NCBI GenBank assembly: GCA_029207755.1 | Contig: JARCOQ010000006.1 | Span: 4,132,846-4,196,845 of the forward strand | Reading direction: 5' to 3' | Origin: Chamaea fasciata | Taxonomy: Eukaryota > Chordata > Aves > Passeriformes > Sylviidae | DNA: 64,000 nt | In this document: positions 1-64,000 of the stretch, piece by piece | Layout of the letters: the number at the start of each line of letters is the position of its first letter | Numbering within the stretch: the first letter of the stretch is position 1 | Notes under the pieces: generated by a model | The model's database searches: none | Seen by the model: only the letters and a program-made list of their open reading frames with translations | Told to the model about the DNA's origin: nothing | Translations under genes and position numbers: made by a program

Positions 1-697
1 AAAACAGAGGAATATCCATCCTCACAGGAGGACCCTTTATTATCCACTGAGGACAAATCATTCCAATGCCTGACAGGTGGGATAAACAAACCTCAAACCA
101 AGAGAATACTCATTTTAGAACCAATCTCCAAATTTCAGACAACTAGTGCTGAGTGAGGTTATTACAGTGCTCGATGCTAATGAACCAGCAGGGTGCCAAT
201 ACCATGTTTTGACAGCATTTAGCAACAGACCCACTGAGAACAGATAATCCTGTAGGTACAGTTATATGATCAGATTGTACTGTCACAAACACAGCCGTGT
301 CCATCATTTCCACTGGCTGGTTGTTTCCTAGGAAGTGCAATATGAGGTCACCAAATAAACATGGAACACTGAGTATTTTGCTATAGTTTTTTCCACAGTT
401 TTAATAAAAAGTAGTACACGGATGAAACTTTCTTGCCTTAGAAGTGGAGAGATTACCTGGCAGTTCTTCTGAGGAGTAACTGAGTGCAGGACACACTTCC
501 TTAGTTTGGAAGTCACACCAGTATCAGAAGAGACAATATGTACACACAAAGTAAATGCCTAACTACATTTGATAATCCAAGCAGCACCATTCAATGGACT
601 GACAGGCTTGGGAGAAAGCAGCTGGATTGTTTAAATATGATTTTAGAAAATATCATTATATGAAAACACACTACTAGGAAACAAAACCAAAACTTAC
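1..697 (-). other. HTT: HTT intron 41, 5' part
   Basis: Intronic. I searched it for the next human exon (RHSLSSTKLLSPQM...) in all minus frames and did not find it. AT-rich, no repeat family recognised. Confidence 0.8.
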
Positions 698-52471
<51,774 letters not shown>

Positions 52472-52622
52472 GTCCGCTCCGCCCGCGCCGGCGGCACCGG
52501 CCCGCGCTCCGACCCGCCCTGTCACGGGCGCCTGGTGGGTCCGAGTGCTGTCCCGCTGCCGCTGGCGCTGCCTCCGGGCTGGCTCCCGGCGCTCCGCCGG
52601 CGCTCTGACGAGCCCGGGCCCG

Positions 52623-52691
52623 TCACAGCCGCGATGAATGGGGCGGACGCCGCTCGGGGCCGCGGGCGCCTCCCGTCCGCCCCTCCGCCAT
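52623..52691 (-). CDS. HTT upstream open reading frame, 22 codons
   Basis: On the HTT strand an ATG with A at -3 and G at +4 opens a 22-residue frame (MAEGRTGGARGPERRPPHSS then RL) closed by TGA 151 nt before the HTT start. Human HTT has a 21-codon uORF in the same place. Both begin in the context TCCAAGATGG and share a CCCCATTCAT block near the end, giving a common PHS, so they look orthologous. In human this uORF lowers translation of HTT. Here its function is inferred from position. Confidence 0.7.
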   Translation of the reverse strand: MAEGRTGGARGPERRPPHSSRL

Positions 52692-53031
52692 CTTGGATCC
52701 GTCCCGTCGGCCCCCGCGTGCGCCCCGCCCCCGGGGCTGCCCCGCCCCCCGGAGCGGGGCCCTGGCCCGGGGCTCGGCAGCGCATGCGCACACCGCACCG
52801 CGGCTCGGCGTCACGCGCGCCTTTACGTAGGAACACACAGGGGCACGCGGGCCGCGAAAGGGGCGGGGCAGAAGCGAGAACGACGGGCGCCCTGGCCAAT
52901 CAGAAGGAGGCCCCGCCCCTCGCCGCGGGCCGGAGCGGCAGGGCACTGGTTTGCGGCGCCCCCTGCTGGTAGCGCCAGCGGTGCCCCGGGGCCGCGCTCG
53001 GCTCTGGGCAGGGCCGGGGGGGTCAGCGCTG

Positions 53032-53155
53032 CCGCGGGCGGGGAGCCGGCCCTGGGAGCCTCGGGCGGCCGCTGGCACTGCCCCGCGGGCGGGGAGCCGG
53101 CCCTGGGAGCCTCGGGCAGCCGCTGGCACTGCCCCGCGGGGAGCCGCGTCCTCAG
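53032..53155. repeat. 51-bp tandem repeat, 2.3 copies, GC-rich
   Basis: The unit starting ccgcgggcggggagcc at 53032 recurs at 53083 with one visible difference (GGCGGCC versus GGCAGCC) and a degenerate partial copy starts at 53134. It lies upstream of HTT inside the CpG island and could vary in copy number. Confidence 0.9.
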
Positions 53156-53250
53156 CGGCACCGCACGGACCGCCCCGGCAAGGCGAGGGCACCCGCTCTG
53201 TGCCCGCGTGTCGCGGGTGCACAGCAGGTAACGCGCCGGCCCCCTCAGCA

Positions 53251-56200
53251 CAAGTGGCGGCCATAGGCGCTGTCGGCACTTCAGTTTTATTTTGGGCTGC
53301 AGAGAGACACTTACGGGAACAAAACACTTAAAACTTGGCAGCGTACGTGCCGGCCTTCCAGCGCTCCGCACCTGAGTGGGGACTTGCTTTCTCAGAGGAT
53401 ACTTCTTGCGCACACGTATTAAACATACAGGATATAACAGAAACAGTATAGAATATTTAAATCATTCGATTACTAAACACTTTTTAAAAATCAACAGAAT
53501 TGTGAAGTTTCCAATTGCAACCACTGATTTTAATATATCTGCTTGTTAATACAGACTTTAAATGACAGCTGATAAGAACTGGCAATTCAACTTATCTCAC
53601 ACACATGAAACTGGTTCCAGCAATAAAAATGGAGAACAGCTCTCAGAACTTCTGAGAAAATAAATTTCCAGTAATTTAACTTGGTTATTGTTAGCAGACA
53701 CGAAGAAATGAAGCAAAGCTCATGTCTCTGAATACTCAGGCCTACAGAAGTCAAAGATCACATTCTTGCCAGATATTCTCTAGAAGAATGCTCTGCCAGT
53801 TAACTTTATTAGCATGTTAATAAAAGACAAATTATTTGAAAAAGTCCTCTGAAAGGAAACCTATCCTTAGTCCTGAAAGCAATTCAGCTTAAAGCAAAAC
53901 CTTATTTCATTATAGAAGTGCTACAAAATGTGAGCTTTTAAGGTAAAACCAGTATTTTCCCCGATTATTTCACGATAAAGCTTGCAGAAACGTTTCTCTG
54001 GAACATGTGGACGATCATGAATTTTTTATTTAGCAAACGATACATGATAAAAGATGACAGCAGAGTTGGAATCCTGCACACACTCTGTGCATGTGCCACT
54101 TCACACTTTGAAATAAATTTAAGCGCAGTAAAAAGAGCATAAGCTCTTATCAAAGATTAAACAAGCCACCAACCAAGGCAGCCCTCGCAAAGCTGCTCTG
54201 AAGCTTTCGATCAAAGTGTGCCAGTCCCCTGTGAGCTGCTGACTCACCGGCAGGAGCGCCGAGGCAGTGCCTGCCCACCAGCTCATTGCTCTTTGTTTTC
54301 CCTGTCCTTCCGAGCTCTATCGCCACCGAGAGACTCATTAACTGTGAGCTGAGAGAAGTGGAAGGTAACTCAGGGTATCAGGTTTTTCTTTAGTGAATGC
54401 CTTTATTCTACGTTCTCCCGGTCCAAACGGACTGATCCGTCGTTTTTGCGTGTATCATGTCACTGGCCTGCCCCACAAGCACCCGCACTGGCAAAAATAA
54501 AGCGGCGTAAACCTGGCAAGGGGCAAGAAAAAGCAAGGCAGGATTAGAGAACAAGCGTTTTTGTAAAGTCGACGTTACCTCAAAGAAAAGTTCCAATTAA
54601 CAATTCATACCTAAAAGATTATCTGAAATTTAGGGGTTGACAACTAATTACTCTCAGCCTCCGGGAGAAAAAGAAAAGAAACATGTTCTTACCTTGTCTC
54701 TAAAGTTACCCCTTGATTTAATGTTTTTAAGACGAGCATATCAAAGAGTATTTTTCACCCTATCCTGAAATCCCACTTTGGGCAGCATTTCTGAATTTCC
54801 ATGAACAATTCAGCAGGTAATTGGTACTACTCCATGACACTGCTGGCCCATGTGGTTTGGCATATGCACGGATAATCTGCAATATGTCACAGCACGGTTG
54901 TAGCGTTTTAAGGTCATTTAATTTGAAGCTCTTTTGTAGAGCATTTGGGAGCTCTGTCCTTCAACTCATGTTATAAAATTAAAATAAATGTGCTAGTGAA
55001 AAACAGCCCATCCCGATAATTCTGTTTTTTCACATGGAAATTTATGCAGAAATCGAGATCCAGACCATAAGATAAGGTATCAGTTGAGCCAGTACAGCAG
55101 AACTAGGGCACTTTTTCCTGGATTCGACTATCTTACATTGGTAATAAACTTACACTACGCAATAGACATTTTCCGCTTCGAGAAATTGGATTTTTTTTAA
55201 TTACAATTTTCCTTTTTTTTTTTTCTATCCCAGCTACCACAATAGACATGTAAATAAATCACATTAGACAGTAATACATGTGGTTGAGATATGTGGCAGT
55301 GTTTTGCTTTTATTTCAGGAATTACAATGCTTGAACATCCAGGAAGACAGCTCACACAAGAACAGTCAGCGGTTTGGAGATGCTGGAACTAACACATCAC
55401 ATTTAACAGTCAGCATCCTATGCTTGGAACGAATTCTGGTGTTTTGGACACAAGTGGATCATGGAAGAAGTTACCTACAGCTCATGTGCAAAACTTAAGT
55501 TACACCACAAGAACAATTATGAAATAAAAAAGAATTGTTCATTCAGCAGAAGAGACATCATCATCACCAAAATAAGCCAGGTGACTAATTCGAAGTAAAT
55601 ACGACTTCAGTTTAAAGATGTTTTCCAATAATTCAAATTTCACTTCCTAAAGAAAAGTGTTTTCTGAAAATATATACTAAAATGGAGATGATTTTAATGT
55701 TGAATTCCTACAATGCTAATTTGTAAACCATAAAAAAATAATACTTTTGTTGCCATATTTTAGTAACTTGTAAACAAGTATTCTCTGTTTGTACAAATGG
55801 CAATGAAAAAAATTCTTACATCAGTGTAGTTTGAAAAATAATTGGAAGTGCATTCTAAGAATGGATTGTTGGTTTTAATAGCTTCTATCTTTAATAGCTT
55901 CTATCATTGATTTATAAACGAGACAATTTTATTCTGATATGGAGATATATTCTCTTTCATACTCAAAAACATTCAGGGCTACTGTTTTAAGATTTGAGGG
56001 AAAAAGATAAGAGACAAAAGCTATTAAAGCCAAAGCTTTGTCAATAACACTCTTGTTGTTACAGACATATTACAGTTTTTTTCCTACTTACTTAGTTTTA
56101 AGGTCTCATTTCTTCAGCTGAGACCATTCTGTTGTTGTTATAATCCAGAAACAACACCATCTCTATTATGAACACACCTCAGGGGGCAGGGGGAAGCTGA

Positions 56201-59200
56201 TGGCTTTTTTAATAGAAAAAACCAACCCTGAGGCATCAAGATTCTATTCTGCTGGTCACAACATTGAAAAGCGTTAAGCGAGCCAGTAAGACAGTGGTAC
56301 ATTGTTTCACAGTCTCTGAATTTTGAGCTAAATAGAGAGGTTTGAGGTAAGCACAAGCAGACATGAAGAGTTACATACACAAATGCTTGGAAACACACGC
56401 CACAGGAAGGGGGTTGATCTCATGCAAATAACTCCATGGAGTTCCATAGGTCTTTCCAAATCTTGCACCAGTAGAACACTGGATTGTCTCACTGCTAGTA
56501 AAGCACATGGGTCTAGAGAATGAAGTACTGCTGAATTACAAGTTATGTTGGCTTGCCCCATCCCACTCCAACACTTTCATGGAAGTGGAAGACTACATAA
56601 TCAGTAAACACAACCTGCTATTTTCTCCCTTCTTTGTCCCAGTTTTGTCCTAAAAATATCAAGAGCTAAGTTCATATTAAATTTCTCACGCTGTGATATT
56701 TTGCTTTCAGGTGTTCTCCCCTCTCCTTAGCCTTTCCTTGCTCTCAGGATGCATCTCCAAACTCCTGATACTCCAGTGAAAACCCTTAACCAATGTTAGT
56801 CACCTTAAACTGCCTGACATCTTCCCCTCTGTGTACTGTGTAAGGAGAGTTATGCTGATTGCTGATCATTCCAGTTCCTTGGGTTTTTTTCTAATTTTTC
56901 AGGGGATTCACATCAGGTAAGATCCAATCATTATGTTGTATTTCTAGCCAAAAGGGATAAATTCATAGTACAATAATGCCATCTTCAGCCTACTGGGGAA
57001 GAACCAATCAACTAACCAAAAAAAAAAAAAAAAGGCAAACCCCAAACCCAATGGAATTTAGGTTGTAATCCTGCAAACATATATTCACTAAAAAACAATT
57101 CAATACTGCTATTCTGAATTTAAGAAAAAACTTGTGAAATTAAACTAAGTAAAACTTCATAAAACCAAACAAATTCTCTCACTTTTTTACAAGGAGTTTC
57201 TTTGTCCAAAGAAGTGGATATGTAAATAACCATTTCTTAGGAACAATTTTCCTTTTCTTTTAACACTCTTTCTTGAGAGATTCATGGAAAATATGTGTTA
57301 AGCCTCAACACTCCAAAATAGAGAAGTTGATTTTATTTTTTATTAAGATTCCTCTCCATCCAAGACAGAAAGGAAACTTGAAGTACATGATAAACAGATT
57401 TTCAGATTTAATTTGTTAAAACCAATTCCTGTATTTTCTTCATAAACATTATTCAGCTTGTGTCTGTGGTATTCTTGCCCAAATTTCAAGTTACACTACA
57501 CGGACATTAAATCCAGAGTATCACCCTGCATGTCTGGTGTTTATACAATCACCTTTGCCTCAGAACAGCAAGCCTAAGATCTTAAAAATTCAAACCCCTT
57601 CATCAGAGAAACGATGACTTCTCCAACCATGTAGGTATTTATAAAACACTTCAGTTACTTCCCTATTTTTCCATACCAATTTTTTTAGAGTTCTTCTATT
57701 GCCGTGGTACAAAATAAAGAGGGTCAGGTCAGACTGCCAGCTCACTGTCTCGCACATAATGGTTCCAGCCAACACCCTTACTTCAGGTGTTTCTGTCAAG
57801 CCTCCCATCCCTTCACTATTACATCAGACCATCTTCCAGTAATTCATTCAGACTCTCTCACCCTCTGCCAATTTCTCCCTTTGTACTCTCTAAAAGAGTC
57901 ACTTTGCAGCCCTGTGTGCTGTTTTAGACTGGAGGAAAAATGCACTGAAAACACAGGAAAACAGTCTCATTCCTCATTTCTGTGGCACAGTAGCCAAGAG
58001 GAACAATTTCAGAGAAACACCAGATGAGCCCCAGTAGGCTTCTGCAACACACTGGTTTTCCAATGTTTTCAAATTGTCATCAATTAAAACTTTGTCTTTG
58101 GACACCAAATGCCATGAATTAAAGCCTGATGATAGGCTCGAATATCAAATATATCCTGTGAGTTTTTCAGAAGCAGCTGAAGTTTCTTCCAGTGGGTCTG
58201 CAGATCACAAGACAGACCTTTTTGAGGTGGGATGCCTATTCTGTTGCTCTGTGTGTACAAGACATGTGTGGTCTGGCTGGTGCCCCAGAGATGTGAAAGG
58301 GAAAGAAAATGCATGCACAGTTGAGACAAATCTTCAGAATACACAGCAAAATATGAAACTAAAATCACGTCTCCAACTCCAAAGGCTTTCCATTGTATTT
58401 CAAGTACCCAACTCATTTTTGAAAACAGAAGAGGCTCTCAATGAAATGTGCACTTTAAATTGACTCTCATATCCAGATTAATAGTTTTACTGGAAAATTT
58501 ACAAAATAAAAGGTCTGACCTACTGTGAGTCCAGAAGAATGGAAGTTTGCCTAGCTGTCAAGCAGCTTTTGTCAGTTTCACTAATGAACATCAGGTAATC
58601 ACAACAAACTTCAATACCAGCTCCACATCTGTATTAGGCAATCATTAAAGGCATGTTTTAATGTTTCTGTTTTAAAAGGCTATAAGAAAAAAATATTTAC
58701 ATAATTAAATTCAACACATAATGCTACCTTGCCCTTCTCCCAGTGGCAGTGATCACTGTCAACCCTACAACAATGTATGTTACAACATAAGCAGAGAGGA
58801 CATTAGTAAGAGGAGCCCAGGCTTGTAACCCATTATAAAACTGTAACATCCTACATGGAGTTAAAATTAACTATTTCATTTATAGAAAATAAAATAAAAC
58901 TCTGTCCCCACAGGTAAAGAGAAATCTTTTCAGTAAAGACAATGAAGTTTTCAAAATATAGTTATAAAATTTTGGCATAGGTTGACTTGCATGGTTCATG
59001 ACAAGAAGCTCTATGGAGAGGATGTGTAAGATAGGCTGAAGATGGGATACTTCAGCTTGTTACAGGATTAAGCTAAATGTTCAAAGTTCTCTTTATACAG
59101 AAATACAGAAAGAGATTCTACAGAGCCTGATAATAAAGAGCAATTCCTAATAGCTGGCCACAGTGCACTGAATTCCTTTTTGTTTCTTAGCAGTGGCTTG

Positions 59201-59645
59201 AGAGATACATTAGGTAATAGCACTGCCATGCTGCTGGATAATACCAGAATTATTAAATTTATCAGTACAGCAATTTTACAGTTAAGAAAACTGCTAATAA
59301 AGATCCTAATGATCAAGAAGAGTTTTACCAGGAGCACGGTCAAGTTACAGTGATGCCATAGATATCATCTCTATGCTTTGAAATCCTTTTAGTATTTCTA
59401 GGTTCATTCCCCTGGGAAAAAAATAATCAAGATAAATCAAATTCATACAGAAACACACTCACTCAAATGGCACTCATTGCTTTTTTGTACAATTAAGCTT
59501 TAGTGAAAATATACATCTTAAAACAAATGAAGTACAAATGTACAAAAATCCTTGAACTCAGATAAAAAATATATATAATACAATTTGCTACAGAGATATA
59601 AAACATTTAACGTTTGCTCATCCTTTCTGATGAACATAAAATGAT
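53251..59645. other. HTT-GRK4 intergenic region with GRK4 3' UTR
   Basis: 6.4 kb of mostly AT-rich DNA between the HTT CpG island and the GRK4 stop codon. The right part must hold the GRK4 3' UTR, but I could not fix a polyadenylation site: the nearest clear AATAAA on the minus strand is far downstream. There is a 17-bp tandem duplication near 55876-55909 and an A16 run at 57018-57033. No gene recognised. Confidence 0.65.

Positions 59646-64000
<4,355 letters not shown>

Noticed and set aside
1..130. Possible HTT exon 42 at the left edge
   Set aside because: No minus-strand frame matches the human peptide that follows QTPK, and no phase-compatible acceptor with homology was found.
52472..52798. 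In-frame N-terminal extension of huntingtin up to an ATG at 52798
   Set aside because: The frame is open only because of GC content; homology begins exactly at MATMEK and the extension would cross the promoter and the uORF.
52535..53331. Several long open frames on both strands in the CpG island, some with a 17-residue repeat
   Set aside because: Very GC-rich DNA lacks stop codons, the frames overlap each other on both strands, and the repeat merely translates the 51-bp DNA repeat. None resembles a known protein.
58074..58463. A 129-codon plus-strand frame with a 110-codon frame opposite
   Set aside because: No homology I recognise, no conserved motif, and it lies in intergenic DNA; could be chance or an old relic.
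59068..59343. A hydrophobic 91-codon minus-strand frame below GRK4
   Set aside because: AT-rich sequence easily gives Leu/Ile-rich frames; it lies in the probable GRK4 3' UTR and has no recognised family.

Overview
This is a stretch of bird nuclear DNA, most likely from a songbird. It holds the first 41 coding exons of huntingtin (HTT) and the last four coding exons of GRK4, both on the minus strand. The evidence for a vertebrate is multi-exon genes with canonical GT-AG introns whose spliced products match huntingtin and a G protein-coupled receptor kinase. The evidence for a bird is a CR1 retrotransposon fragment, short introns, a huntingtin with only four glutamines and no proline-rich stretch, and an endogenous-retrovirus solo LTR that looks like songbird types I remember. 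All calls come from reading the sequence and from memory of the human proteins; no database was searched.

Layout, left to right on the plus strand. Bases 1-697 lie in the intron after HTT exon 41. Bases 698-52471 hold HTT exons 41 down to 1 in reverse order. The lengths sum to 5,444 nt, which is 1,814 codons plus two bases, matching roughly human residues 1-1861. Every exon keeps phase with its neighbours, and many have the exact human length (for example 84, 121, 60, 80, 139, 142, 179, 205, 48, 81 for exons 2-11). The rest of HTT (human exons 42-67) lies to the left of the window. Bases about 52160-53250 form the CpG-island promoter. It contains an upstream open reading frame equivalent to the human HTT uORF and a 51-bp tandem repeat. 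Bases 53250-59645 are intergenic plus the GRK4 3' UTR, with no recognisable gene. Bases 59646-64000 hold the C-terminal part of GRK4. GRK4 directly upstream of HTT in the same direction is the human 4p16.3 gene order.

The mobile DNA I can support is a CR1 3' fragment in HTT intron 37 (about 6781-7156) and a 954-bp solo LTR in intron 15 (27741-28694) with TG...CA ends and a 4-bp target duplication. Both are antisense to HTT. I see no tRNA, rRNA, CRISPR or bacterial-type feature.

I did not find a new biological system. The observations most worth a second look are: an in-frame 144-nt extension of HTT exon 12 through a second splice donor, encoding two more copies of an EGPD motif; loss of the Asp at the human caspase-6 site (IVLD to IVLE); a conserved 22-codon uORF; two closely spaced start codons, the second in a perfect Kozak context; changes in the N17 segment including Lys15 to Arg; and a 30-base T run forming the polypyrimidine tract of exon 18.
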